Of a stretch of 64,000 bases of DNA, positions 52,067 to 60,682 are shown in pieces. The notes beneath the pieces were generated by a model. It was not told the DNA's origin. It did not search any database and was given only the letters and a program-made list of their open reading frames with translations. Origin of the DNA: Rhizobium mongolense subsp. loessense (GTDB lineage Bacteria > Pseudomonadota > Alphaproteobacteria > Rhizobiales > Rhizobiaceae); the NCBI RefSeq assembly GCF_900099775.1, contig NZ_FMTM01000004.1, positions 310,001 through 374,000 of the forward strand, in the 5' to 3' direction. The translations under genes and the position numbers were made by a program. How positions within the stretch are numbered: the stretch's first letter is position 1; every line of letters starts with the position of its first letter.

Positions 52067-53074
52067 TTAGAACGCCGCGACCCTTTCGATGACCCAGAAC
52101 ATAGCGATCGTGCCGATGGCGTATGGCGGCACGAGGTGGAGCCAGGCAGGCAAAGGCCGCTTGGCCGATCGGATGAGCGCGGCAAGTGCAAGCACTGCTG
52201 CGATGAAAAGAAGCTGACCGATCTCCACCCCGACATTGAAGAACAGCAGCGCCAATGGAATCTGTCCCACGGGTAATCCGATTTCACTTAGGGAACCGGC
52301 AAAGCCGAAGCCATGGAGTAGCCCGAAGGCGAAGGCCACCAGCCAAGGTGCTCGCGCAGAAAGGCTTCTGCGCCCCTGTCGAACGTGAACGATCTCGACC
52401 GCGACAAAGGCGATCGACAATGCGATCACGGCCTCCACGGGCGGCGAGGGCACATGAACAAAGCCGAGTGTTGCCAGCGCCAGCGTGATGCTATGGGCAA
52501 TCGTAAATGAAGTGACGGTCTTTACGAGCGCCCAGATCCCTTGCGTGATGATGAGAAGGGCAAGCACGAACAGCAGGTGATCGAACCCCAGCAGAATGTG
52601 CTCAATCCCGAGCTTGAGATAAGTGGCGGCCACCATCCCGCGGGTTTGTGCCACAGGAATGGTGGCTTCCGGCGCGCCGGGCGTTAGCCGCGCGACCCAT
52701 GCCCCGCCCGCGGCAAACTCGACCCGCACCAGCGCGTCTGTCATGGTGCTCCGTAGGCCCTCGATCAAGACCTGTTGGCCTTGGAGCGGCTCGATCGTCC
52801 GCATGCGCCAGGTCTGAACCATAGCGTTGCCAGTCGGGCGCGAGACGATCGGCGTGATGTTCTCAATCTTGCCCGAGAATACCGCAGAAAGCGCCAGCCG
52901 TGCGTCGCCACGCATTGGCGTCTTGAGTAGAACGCTGTATTCGTTGGGCATCTCCTCGCGGAGTTCGAGGTAGGCGGGACGTACCTCATGTGCGCAGGCA
53001 GTGACTAGCGACAGAAGGCCAATGCTGAGTGTCAACAGCACTAACACAGCGCTGGAGTTCCAGATCCGCCTCAT
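52067..53074 (-). CDS. HupE/UreJ-family membrane protein
   Basis: 335 residues. After a signal/TM start, a periplasmic beta-rich part (HEVRPAYLELREEMPNEYSV) is followed by a polytopic domain with HupE/UreJ features: GIEHILLGFDHLLFVLALLI, FTIAHSITLALATLG, EIVHVRQG and FGLLHGFGFAGSL. The repeated His motifs (HxxxGxDH, H[SG]) are the proposed metal-conducting residues; relatives transport nickel or cobalt. Its 3' end overlaps nothing; its start overlaps the upstream PPIase stop by 4 bases. It may supply metal for this module's enzymes. Confidence 0.9.
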   Translation of the reverse strand: MRRIWNSSAVLVLLTLSIGLLSLVTACAHEVRPAYLELREEMPNEYSVLLKTPMRGDARLALSAVFSGKIENITPIVSRPTGNAMVQTWRMRTIEPLQGQQVLIEGLRSTMTDALVRVEFAAGGAWVARLTPGAPEATIPVAQTRGMVAATYLKLGIEHILLGFDHLLFVLALLIITQGIWALVKTVTSFTIAHSITLALATLGFVHVPSPPVEAVIALSIAFVAVEIVHVRQGRRSLSARAPWLVAFAFGLLHGFGFAGSLSEIGLPVGQIPLALLFFNVGVEIGQLLFIAAVLALAALIRSAKRPLPAWLHLVPPYAIGTIAMFWVIERVAAF

Positions 53075-53955
53075 GGTGCTGCTGCCATGTCAGCGACACG
53101 GTCCGCGCCGAGCAGTTCCTTCACGCTGTCATCGAGCACGACTCCGTATTTCTCGCGAAGTCGAGCAATGTAGTCCCGATTTGCGCCTTTTTCTTTCTCA
53201 CGTCGCCATTCCTGCAGGACCTCATCGCGAACCTCCTCAAAGGGAGGCTGCCTCCCGGCGCTGCTGTTTGCTATCGAGACGAGATGAATGCCGTATCCAG
53301 ATTTGACTGGCTCGCTCCACATTCCGGGCTTGAGGGCGAAAACCGCCCGCGCAAAATCCGGCCCGAACATGCCGGATACTGCCTGCTCATCTGCATCGCG
53401 GACTTCGGTGTCAAGCAACCATCTGTCGCCAAGCATCGCCGCAAGGTCGGTATCGCGCGCGCGCTTTAGCTCGACAAGCGCCGCCTTCGCATCCGAGGAG
53501 GCGTCTTTGCGCAGCGCCGGGTTGAAGAAGATTTGTGTGAAAGACACCCGCGCGCCGCTTTGGAAGCGGGCGACGTTGGCCTCATAGAATTGTCGAAGCT
53601 CTGCTTCATTTGGCTCGATGAGACCCGAGGTATCTTCGACTATGAACTTCAGCTTTTGTGCCAGACGGCGCCGCACGATCGTGTCGTTCCTGTCAAGACC
53701 CATTTCCCGCGCCTCGCGGGCGAGCAACTCCTCGGACACGAGATCGGCGACAAGCTCTTGCAGCTCCTGAGTACTCGGTGCGCGAAGCCACTGGTTGGCC
53801 CAGGTCTCCTCCAACCACCGTACTTCGCCTTCACCAATCCGGACCGGTTCGAGGTCACTGGCATCGGTCCGTTCGCGGTCCAGCCATACGTATCCGGCAA
53901 ACAACAACGCGCCGCCGACGACGAAGTGGAGCAGTGGTTCCCTGAGGAGGTTCAC
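53071..53955 (-). CDS. Membrane-anchored parvulin-type peptidyl-prolyl isomerase
   Basis: 294 residues. An N-terminal anchor (LLHFVVGGALLFAGYVWLD) is followed by a SurA-like chaperone helix region (ELVADLVSEELLAREAREMG) and a divergent rotamase domain (RVSFTQIFFNP, FGPDFARAVFALKPGMWSEP, KSGYGIHLVSI). It should help exported proteins of this operon fold. First gene of the minus-strand set; overlaps HupE by 4 bases (ATGA). A close HupE-PPIase pairing suggests a functional link. Confidence 0.9.
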   Translation of the reverse strand: MNLLREPLLHFVVGGALLFAGYVWLDRERTDASDLEPVRIGEGEVRWLEETWANQWLRAPSTQELQELVADLVSEELLAREAREMGLDRNDTIVRRRLAQKLKFIVEDTSGLIEPNEAELRQFYEANVARFQSGARVSFTQIFFNPALRKDASSDAKAALVELKRARDTDLAAMLGDRWLLDTEVRDADEQAVSGMFGPDFARAVFALKPGMWSEPVKSGYGIHLVSIANSSAGRQPPFEEVRDEVLQEWRREKEKGANRDYIARLREKYGVVLDDSVKELLGADRVADMAAAP

Positions 53956-54255
53956 AGGACATCCCTTCAGATGCAGGATTGCTCACGAGGCATTGTCAGA
54001 GGCGGGGTCGAGAATATTCAAATTCGCTGAAATACTGATACGGTTTGCCGTGTTTGGCAAGACGATAGTCTCCAACGACGACGAACCGCATCAGGTTGAT
54101 CACGCTACCAAGGGCTGCATTCGTCGCGCAGTACAATTTTATACGACCGATGTAACAGTAAGTTACTTAGCATTTTACTGATATTCGGGCAGCTTGTGTC
54201 GTAGGGGAATCTCGGCCGGACATCCAGTGGCAAGTCCATCGCCGATGAGTGAGGG

Positions 54256-55050
54256 ATGATGATGAAGGCTACTTCGGTATGTACGGCCATTCTGTGCGCG
54301 GGCTTGGGAGTTGCATCGCCCGGCCGCACGGCGGACATCACGCCGCTAGCGCCGGACGCCAAAGCGATCGAAAGCCCCAGCGGATGGACGTTCACCGTCG
54401 CGCCCTACTTCTGGGGCGCCGGGATTTCCGGCGACATCGCGCAGTTCGGATTGCCGGAAGTTCAGGTGGACGCTGACTTCGGCGACCTCTTGAAGAACCT
54501 TGACTTCGCCTTCATGGGGGCGGGTGAAGCCCGGTACGAGCGGTACAGCATCTTCGGCGACATTATCTACACAAAGCTCGGAGCAGACGGGAACACCCGA
54601 AACGGCATCCTGGCCGACAGCGTCGACGTGACGTCGAAGGTGTTCTCTGGCCTTGTGGGTGTGGGCTACTCGGTTCTCGAAGATCAAACAGGGCACCTAG
54701 ACGTCGTCGGCGGGATCAAGGTGTGGTCGGTCGACACAACCATCTCATTCAACGGCGGCCTCCTCGGCGGGATCGAAGCGAACGACAATGCGACCTGGGC
54801 CGATGCCGTCGTCGGCATCAGGGGCAACTACTTCTTCACACCGGAGATCTACCTCACCGGATGGGGGCTCGTCGGTGGAGGCGGCGCCGACGTTGACTGG
54901 GACGTGGCCTTGGGCGTCGGCTACAAATTCAATGATGCGATCTCGGCAGTCGCGGGCTACCGTGCGCTGGGCGTGAATTACGAAAACGATGGATTCGTCT
55001 TCGACGTCGTCGAGCAGGGTCCGATTCTGGGCATAGCATTCCGCTTCTAA
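54256..55050 (+). CDS. Outer-membrane beta-barrel protein
   Basis: 264 residues. A signal peptide (SVCTAILCAGLGVASPGRTA) precedes alternating beta strands: GWTFTVAPYFWGAGISGDIA, YERYSIFGDIIYTKLG, LVGVGYSVLEDQ, VDWDVALGVGYKFNDAISAV, and a C-terminal strand ending GIAFRF with terminal Phe, as expected for BAM-dependent insertion. OmpW/Omp25-like small barrel; no porin loop. Starts MMMK at 54256; ATG 54262 is an alternative. It is divergent from the metallohydrolase module. Confidence 0.88.
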   Translation: MMMKATSVCTAILCAGLGVASPGRTADITPLAPDAKAIESPSGWTFTVAPYFWGAGISGDIAQFGLPEVQVDADFGDLLKNLDFAFMGAGEARYERYSIFGDIIYTKLGADGNTRNGILADSVDVTSKVFSGLVGVGYSVLEDQTGHLDVVGGIKVWSVDTTISFNGGLLGGIEANDNATWADAVVGIRGNYFFTPEIYLTGWGLVGGGGADVDWDVALGVGYKFNDAISAVAGYRALGVNYENDGFVFDVVEQGPILGIAFRF

Positions 55051-55081
55051 GCTGCGCCCACGAAGAACGGTTCGGTTCCCG

Positions 55082-55267
55082 TCAAGGTGCGCTTATAGAC
55101 GTCTTAGGCGCGATCGATAGGACCGCATTACCCTCACCCGGCTCGTTCCTGCCATGCCCCCACAAGGACAGAGCGATAGAGCCCGCAACGAATAGAACGG
55201 AGATGACCGATAGCCAGTCCTTCCGGAGAGTGACGCCACCAACGCTCGTGGATTGAATGTCTGCCAT
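55082..55267 (-). CDS. Small membrane protein
   Basis: 61 residues: MADIQSTSVGGVTLRKDWLS, then one TM helix (VISVLFVAGSIALSLWG) and a short polar tail. GGGGCAGAC precedes the ATG. Single pass, no recognised family. Confidence 0.5.
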   Translation of the reverse strand: MADIQSTSVGGVTLRKDWLSVISVLFVAGSIALSLWGHGRNEPGEGNAVLSIAPKTSISAP

Positions 55268-55688
55268 GTCTGCCCCTTTGCCCGTATCCGTCCCATGGCG
55301 TGAAAGTTAGACGGCTAGCTGCGCCTAATGAACACGCCAAAATGACGCCCAGGCAACAGGTTAGGTCAGTTGGCGTGGACTAGAAAGCTATCCGTTTTGG
55401 TACGCTCTTGGTTGCCTTTAGGTTTCCTTTGGTACGCCTTTTGGTTGACCCTTTCGGTCCCCTAGCGCTGCCAGAACGGCCAAAAAGCAAAGACCTCCGG
55501 ACCTCAACGAAAGCTATATTCCGATACTACGATCAGAATCGAAATGCCATGGATTCGTCGTACCTAGACGAGGTGTTCGGAAAGCGTGAGAAATCAACAA
55601 TTTGCAGAAAGATGGTGCAATTTTCCAGTCATCGAAACTACTATACGTTTTGTTTGGATGTCTCACAGTCTGCGCAGCTGGCCGAGGT
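55268..55688. other. Intergenic with a short direct repeat
   Basis: About 420 bases. TTTGGTACGC-(2-3 nt)-TTGGTTG occurs twice (about 55395-55414 and 55428-55447). A plus-strand frame from 55408 lacks a start signal. Confidence 0.4.
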
Positions 55689-56672
55689 TTAAGGCCGCCT
55701 TTTAGGCTCGCAGGTCTCCCATTCCGATTCGGACGATTGCGCTTTTCCAAGGATTCCGAAGAGCCATGCCAGGCCGGCATCCATCATCGCGACTTTGGGC
55801 GCGACAGCATTGAGCCGGAAGCGGGGGAGTGGCAGAGGGGCTTCGACAGTGACGACTCCGAAATGTGCCGCATGGATCGCGACAAACCGCCTTGGCAGTG
55901 CAGAGATCAGGTCGGTCCGGGCAATGGCAGCGAGCGCGAACATAAAATTCGGAACCGTCAGTGCAACGCGCCGTGAATAGCCTTGCTTCGCCAAAGCCTC
56001 ATCGACGAAGCCATGAGGATCGCCGGTGAGTGAGACCACCAGATGTTGCATCTCGCAATATCGCTCCGGAGTAGGGTCAACTGCGAACGGGTGTCCGGCG
56101 CGCATGGCGACGACAAAATCCTCCTCGTAGAGGCAGCGTGAATGAAAGCGCGTCGGGATGTGCTCAGAGGGGACGACCGCGATGTCCATCGCGCGAACCT
56201 CCAGATCAGCGAAGGCGTTGCGCCATGCACGCTCGGGCGAAGTTTCTCCCGGAACGGGAAGCAATTGACGCACGCCGAGGTCGATATTAGGCGCGGTACG
56301 CCGCAGCTCGTCGAGAAGCGGGGGCAGGAACACCGCCGAGACGCCGTCGGGAGCGCCGATTGTGAACCGGCGCGCGGAGCTCGCGGGATCGAACTGTTCA
56401 GCTGTCGAAATGACGCTCCTTACCCGGGCCAAGACCTCTGCGATCGGCGCCGAAAGCTCTACCGCGCGCGCCGTCGGCACGACACCCTTAGGCGTTCTAA
56501 GAAATAGCGGGTCGTTCAGAAGCCGGCGCAGTCGGCCGAGTCCGTGGCTCACCGCCGAAGGCGACAGGTTCAGCCGATCGGCGGCCCGACCGACATGCCG
56601 TTCGTCCAGCACGACCTCGAAGAGGACGAGAAGGTTGAGGTCTGTGCGCGATAAGTCAACCAGCTTCAGCAT
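55689..56672 (-). CDS. LysR-family transcriptional regulator (NodD/SyrM-like group)
   Basis: 327 residues starting MLKLVDLSRTDLNLLVLFEV. The HTH reads VGRAADRLNLSPSAVSHGLG, then RLRRLLNDPLFLRTPKGVVP, and the effector domain has MDIAVVPSEHIPTRFHSRCL. The N-terminal 'DLNLL..F..V..ERHVgrAA' pattern is that of the NodD/LinR/SyrM branch. No nod genes are nearby. It diverges from the SnoaL-like gene at 56781, its probable target. Confidence 0.92.
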   Translation of the reverse strand: MLKLVDLSRTDLNLLVLFEVVLDERHVGRAADRLNLSPSAVSHGLGRLRRLLNDPLFLRTPKGVVPTARAVELSAPIAEVLARVRSVISTAEQFDPASSARRFTIGAPDGVSAVFLPPLLDELRRTAPNIDLGVRQLLPVPGETSPERAWRNAFADLEVRAMDIAVVPSEHIPTRFHSRCLYEEDFVVAMRAGHPFAVDPTPERYCEMQHLVVSLTGDPHGFVDEALAKQGYSRRVALTVPNFMFALAAIARTDLISALPRRFVAIHAAHFGVVTVEAPLPLPRFRLNAVAPKVAMMDAGLAWLFGILGKAQSSESEWETCEPKRRP

Positions 56673-56780
56673 ATCGGTGAAATAATATCATTAGATTCAG
56701 TATCCTTGAAGTGCTCTCCTCAGCAGGCGAGGCGGCATACGGTTGCCCCGCACTGGTGGAAACAGACAGGAGTGACCCGC

Positions 56781-57326
56781 ATGTCAGCCACGCGACGTCC
56801 CATTCTCGACGCAAACGGCATCGGCCCCGCGTTCTCGCAAATCGCCAGGAGCGCTTCCCTCGAGGATGGTCAAGGATACGATCCCGGTGAGGCGATCGCA
56901 GAACTTGTCCGACAATCCGCGGAAGCGAACACCGCGCTTATGCGTGGCGACATCGACGGATATCGTGCGCTGAACCCTCACACCGACGACTACGTGCTGA
57001 TGTCTCCATTCGGCGGCACACCCACGCGCGGTTCGCAGATGACGGATGAGCGCTGGGAGGCGGTCGGCCGCTTCTTCAGGAACGGCACGTTCGAGCAGGA
57101 AGTTGTCGAAACATACGGTTCAGTCGACATGGCGGTTCTTGTGATCATCGAACGATGCCGTGTCGAGGTCGGCGGCCTGCCATCCCAGGATTGGCCGCTG
57201 CGTGTTACGTTGGTCTACCGCCGCGAAGGTGTCGAATGGCGGCTGGCACATCGACATGCCGATCCTCTTGTCAATGGCGTCAGCCTGGAACAGGCAGCCG
57301 CACTTGCGCGCGGCGAGGTGCCATAA
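56781..57326 (+). CDS. SnoaL-like / DUF4440-type NTF2-fold protein
   Basis: 181 residues. AELVRQSAEANTALMRGDID, DDYVLMSPFGGTPTRG, YGSVDMAVLVIIERCRV and VEWRLAHRHADPL follow the NTF2-like (SnoaL_3) fold order, with the conserved W-R-x-x-H-R-H-x-D-P end. Such proteins act as small hydrolases, isomerases or binding modules; the substrate is unknown. AGGAGTG precedes ATG 56781. Divergent LysR gene at 55689-56672. Confidence 0.85.
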   Translation: MSATRRPILDANGIGPAFSQIARSASLEDGQGYDPGEAIAELVRQSAEANTALMRGDIDGYRALNPHTDDYVLMSPFGGTPTRGSQMTDERWEAVGRFFRNGTFEQEVVETYGSVDMAVLVIIERCRVEVGGLPSQDWPLRVTLVYRREGVEWRLAHRHADPLVNGVSLEQAAALARGEVP

Positions 57327-57371
57327 CGATCCACGCTTATCGCTCAGATGCTAGCTTTTTTCGCGCTAGAT

Positions 57372-57410
57372 CTGGAGGGATACGGCGGCTCATCCGCCTT
57401 ATCCCTCCAG
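57372..57410. repeat. Long imperfect palindrome/hairpin
   Basis: CTGGAGGGATA (57372-57382) and TATCCCTCCAG (57400-57410), with inner GGCGG (57384-57388) and CCGCC (57394-57398), form a 16-bp stem with one mismatch and a five-base loop. It follows the SnoaL-like gene but has no downstream U-tract; may be a transcript-stabilising end or a repeat element. Confidence 0.6.
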
Positions 57411-57515
57411 CGCCGCTCTTAGCGTGCAGTCGCATAATTTAGGCGAGGGAGGGCGGTGGAACGAAGTCATAATTCAACCGTTGAACTTGCGGCAGCAAGA
57501 CGCGGAGGAAACACA

Positions 57516-57704
57516 ATGGGTATCGAGCAAGCCCCGACAGAAAAGGGTAGGCAAGCCGCACGCGGACTGAGAAAAAGCACCGCAAAAGAGGAAAGGAAAG
57601 TCGAAGCCCAAAAGGGTTCTGATCTTGCAAAGGGCGCAGAACGCTTTGAGGAACGGTCGAAAAGCTCCGACGGCAAGAGCGCGGGGAAAAAACAGCGCCT
57701 CTGA
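57516..57704 (+). CDS. Small charged protein, Lys/Glu-rich
   Basis: 62 residues: MGIEQAPTEKGRQAARGLRK, then STAKEERKVEAQKGSDLAKG and AERFEERSKSSDGKSAGKKQ. Highly hydrophilic, probably disordered, without hydrophobic core. A strong GCGGAGGAAACACA site precedes ATG 57516, supporting translation. No recognised family; could be a stress (desiccation) protein, speculative. Confidence 0.6.
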   Translation: MGIEQAPTEKGRQAARGLRKSTAKEERKVEAQKGSDLAKGAERFEERSKSSDGKSAGKKQRL

Positions 57705-58079
57705 GCAGATTGGCTTTTTCGTTCATCAGTGACCCGCCGGCGTCCTAAGTAGGAGCAGCCAGCGTAACGGCGAGAAGCCGATTGCCCGATGAAATCAAAG
57801 TTCGCTCGAGCTCGGCAGTTGATGCAAGCGGAGCAGGCCCTGTCTTGCTGCGGGTAATTTGGGTGAAGTCGGAGTATTTCACTGACGTCATCGTTCTCGT
57901 GGCGATTCCGTTTGCCTCACAGTAACCCCAGATGGTTCAATGCCGAGACGGCGCATCTTCTCAGCCCCAACCCGCATGGAACTTCTTGACCGGCAGCCCC
58001 TCGACAAACGAGGGACCGTTCTTCGGGGTGCCCGGAACCGTTGTAGGACAATCAGCCGGTGGACGACGATCGGTCTCAG
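57705..58079. other. Intergenic, no gene seen
   Basis: About 375 bases between convergent small gene and L,D-transpeptidase; nothing distinctive recognised. Confidence 0.4.
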
Positions 58080-58691
58080 TTACCGTTGAACAATAACTTG
58101 CGTTCCCGGCTGTACCATCTCGTAAAGCTCCTCGACGTCCTCACGGTACATCCGAAAGCAGCCGCTCGACGCATTGGTGCCGATGGAGGAGGGATCGTTG
58201 GTGCCGTGAATGCGAAGTAGCCCGTCGGCAAGGTAGATCGCGCGGGTTCCAAGCGGATTTGCGGGGCCAGGCTCCACGACGGCTGGAAGCGTTGGGTTCT
58301 TCTGGCGCATGCTCGCCGTTGGCCGCCACTCTGGATGCTCTCGCTTCGACACTACCCGCGTTGTTCCGTACCATTGCTTGCCTTCGCGGCCGACTGCGAT
58401 GGGGTAGGCGAACTGCTCGCCTTGTGACGTCGTGTAGACAAGGGTGTGCTCACGCGTGGCAATGACGATGGTTCCTCTTGCGCTTCGCGCCGATGGCTCC
58501 CGACGTTCTTGCCAAGGTTCCCGATAGCGAGGCACTGGCTCGTATTCCAGCGGCGGGGGATAAGGGCTGTACGGGTCGTCATAGCCGTAGCCACCATAGT
58601 CGTCGTATCCATCATAAGGCCCATAAAACTGGGCTTGGGCCTGAAAGGCTGTTAGTAAAAGGGCTGCAGCCAAGAAAGCCAGCAATCTCAT
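58080..58691 (-). CDS. L,D-transpeptidase (YkuD family)
   Basis: 203 residues. Signal peptide LLAFLAAALLLTAFQAQAQF, a Tyr/Gly/Pro-rich linker (YGPYDGYDDYGGYGYDDPYS), then the YkuD domain: GTIVIATREHTLVYTTSQGE, YGTTRVVSKREHPEWRPT, LGTRAIYLADG and active site HGTNDPSSIGTNASSGCFRM with the catalytic Cys. It acts in the periplasm on peptidoglycan crosslinks or links protein to peptidoglycan. Single gene; no sign of regulation. Confidence 0.95.
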   Translation of the reverse strand: MRLLAFLAAALLLTAFQAQAQFYGPYDGYDDYGGYGYDDPYSPYPPPLEYEPVPRYREPWQERREPSARSARGTIVIATREHTLVYTTSQGEQFAYPIAVGREGKQWYGTTRVVSKREHPEWRPTASMRQKNPTLPAVVEPGPANPLGTRAIYLADGLLRIHGTNDPSSIGTNASSGCFRMYREDVEELYEMVQPGTQVIVQR

Positions 58692-58747
58692 TTTGTCGCC
58701 ATCGCTTGTTATACAAAGGTGATTGGGCCGAACTCTGTGGCAGCACT

Positions 58748-59158
58748 ATGACCGCTGAGTTAGACGGCGTGGGCATGCCCATTCATCCAGCCGAAGTCGA
58801 GTACTCGGCTGTATCCTCAGGAGTGCGAGAGATGAGGCCCACCGTAGGGACAATGCAGTCGTCTTTCGGGCCAACCGAGTTTGGCTGCGGGAATGATCGA
58901 GCTAGGAGAGACGATGCAGCTGCAGTGCGGGAACTCGCTGAGGAGACAGCGGTCACGGCTGTGGCGCAACGGCTTCTCGCAACGATCGAGGCGATGGAAA
59001 CCGATCACGCGGGGCGGATCAATTATCACATCGTGATCATCCGGTGCACTGAGCAAAAACCGGACGATTGCTGCGCCATAGTCACCGAAAGAGGCGAGGT
59101 TGCCGAGGGTCTGAAGTCCCGTGTCGAAAACGCCTTCAGGCTCGGCTTTATCACGTAG
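58748..59158 (+). pseudogene. NUDIX hydrolase pseudogene
   Basis: The C-terminal half of the frame reads AAAVRELAEETAVTAVAQRL, then LATIEAMETDHAGRINYHIV, matching the 'RE-L-x-EE-x' part of the NUDIX box and the following strand. The preceding box half (GMIELGETMQ) and an upstream strand (DNAVVFRANRVWLR) lie in another frame around 58850-58910, with the segment between them shortened. So the gene carries a small deletion and frameshift inside the catalytic motif. Confidence 0.6.
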
Positions 59159-59374
59159 GTGGGTGCCATCGGAAGACGACGATTGCACGGGCTCTGGCGC
59201 AGCGGCTGCACGCCGTGCATGTGTGGGTGGATACAATCGAACAAGCGATACGGTCTTCTGGAATACCAGATGAATCCGGCCCTGCAGGCTACATCGCTGC
59301 TACGGCATTGCCGGAGACAATTAATCCTCTGAAGAACCGTCATCGCGGTGGAGGTTGAGGTCGTGCTCAGATAA
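59150..59374 (+). pseudogene. Remnant of a P-loop small-molecule kinase
   Basis: The segment RKTTIARALAQRLHAVHVWV, DTIEQAIRSSGIPDESGPAG, YIAA resembles a P-loop kinase (adenylyl-sulfate/shikimate-kinase-like), but the Walker A is damaged (GGCHRKTT for GG-x-x-[SG]GKTT). The expected following parts occur in other frames (YGIAGDN, then RTVIAVEVEV) before stops. It adjoins the NUDIX pseudogene. Confidence 0.55.
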
Positions 59375-59527
59375 AACGGAGCACCGCAGGCGTCTTGAAA
59401 CGCGTCAATTGACTTGCGACACGCTGCTTCAGTGCGCTGTTGACGCCAATTGGAAGACCGTCCCCTTATTAGAAAGGAGACGGCTATTTTCTTATGAGAC
59501 CAGGAAGGTTCTCGGCGGATGTTTGCT

Positions 59528-59785
59528 TTAACGGCAACGGGCCTCATAGCGGCGACCATAGCGATCACGATAGATGCAGTAGCCACGGTGCTCCGTCGAG
59601 CGTCCGATCAAAGCGCCGACCAGCCCGCCTGCCACAGCACCAACAGCAGCACCGCCCCAACTATTGGTGACGACGCCACCGATGATGGCGCCGGATCCGG
59701 CGCCGATCGCGGTCCCTTGTTCGGTCGCTGTACAGGATGCCAAGGTACCTACCAATGCACTGGCAAGAACGATTTTTTTCATCAT
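59528..59785 (-). CDS. Glycine-zipper lipoprotein
   Basis: 85 residues. Lipoprotein signal with lipobox LASC (VLASALVGTLASCTATEQG), then a glycine-zipper: GTAIGAGSGAIIGGVV and GGAAVGAVAGGLVGALIG, ending in an Arg/Tyr-rich tail (GYCIYRDRYGRRYEARC). This matches the small glycine-zipper outer-membrane lipoproteins common in rhizobia. Envelope role, function unknown. Confidence 0.88.
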   Translation of the reverse strand: MMKKIVLASALVGTLASCTATEQGTAIGAGSGAIIGGVVTNSWGGAAVGAVAGGLVGALIGRSTEHRGYCIYRDRYGRRYEARCR

Positions 59786-59901
59786 TTTGGTTGCTTCCTA
59801 AATTCAATTTATCGAACGACAGAAAGCAGATAGCCCGAGCATCCATGGAAGTCCAGAATCCAAGGCCGAGCTAGGAGATGCCGGCGTCCCTGCAAAAAAA
59901 G

Positions 59902-60058
59902 GGGCCTTCCCAGCGGCGGACCGGGAAAGCCCTTAACCTTTCGCGCGGCTTACCGAATCCGTGCGCGTCAGGCCGCCCACAACATGGATCAAGCTTGCGG
60001 CAAAGAACATTGGACCGAAGCCTGAAAATGGTTGGACTTTGGTCTTAGTTTGTCATTC
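59902..60058 (-). ncRNA. Candidate structured RNA, copy 2, with terminator
   Basis: Shares ATTGGACCGAAG (60009-60020) and AACCTTTCGCGCG (59935-59947) with the copy at 24177-24320. On the minus strand it ends in hairpin GGGCTTTCCC (59932-59923) / GGGAAGGCCC (59911-59902) followed by a T-run opposite the A-run at 59894-59900, a normal intrinsic terminator. No minus-strand gene ends here, so a small RNA of roughly 150 nt is plausible. Confidence 0.5.
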
Positions 60059-60071
60059 AAATTCCATCAGA

Positions 60072-60575
60072 ATGGAGCGCAGTACGCGTTCCGGCGCCCT
60101 GTTGGGCGTGGTTGGCCGAGGGGAAATTCCTAATCTCATCGCTGCGTTACGGAGTGGCGCGGGAAAAAAACGGCGAGGGGCATACCCCGAAGACGTACGC
60201 GGCATTCTTGAGGTGGTCGGATCTCAGGAGATTACCATCCAGTCGCACGATGAAAAGGTATCGAGCGACGATCTCGACGCAATGACCTGGGAGCTCTTGA
60301 AAGTCGGGCCGCTCGGAAAGCCCATTCGGGAGAACCCCGCCCTGCAAGTGGCGGCCGGGCCTTTGTTGCGTGAGGCGCTGGCTGCCTTGGGCGACCTCTC
60401 CAGGTGCAGCTTTTGGCTGCCATCGGGATCGAGACAGCGCGAGCCGGAGCAGCGACCCGGCGATGAGCCTCCCGCGATCCAGAAAGCGCCGCTATTCACG
60501 GGCCGCGCGATGTCTGTTCCGGGCGGCGCATCGGAATATGATGATCCGGCAAAAATCTTCTCGTCGTCGGACTAG
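60072..60575 (+). CDS. Hypothetical protein
   Basis: About 167 residues starting MERSTRSGALLGVVGRGEIP. Sections such as DDLDAMTWELLKVGPLGKPI and NPALQVAAGPLLREALAALG look globular, while the C-terminal third is Pro/Arg-rich (RQREPEQRPGDEPPAIQK). No ribosome binding site precedes 60072; the frame is open back to 59961, through the repeat element. Family not recognised. Confidence 0.5.
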   Translation: MERSTRSGALLGVVGRGEIPNLIAALRSGAGKKRRGAYPEDVRGILEVVGSQEITIQSHDEKVSSDDLDAMTWELLKVGPLGKPIRENPALQVAAGPLLREALAALGDLSRCSFWLPSGSRQREPEQRPGDEPPAIQKAPLFTGRAMSVPGGASEYDDPAKIFSSSD

Positions 60576-60682
60576 GATAGAGGTATCTTATCTGCTCGCG
60601 ACCATCGAAAAATCGAAATTAAATCGATCTGCGCATGTGACGGATCGCCGATGTCGTTGGCCAGTCTAAAGGGAGGCTGAGA

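Noticed and set aside
55408..55692. 94-codon plus-strand frame
   Set aside because: Low-quality start, no recognised family, overlaps the direct repeat and the end of the LysR gene.
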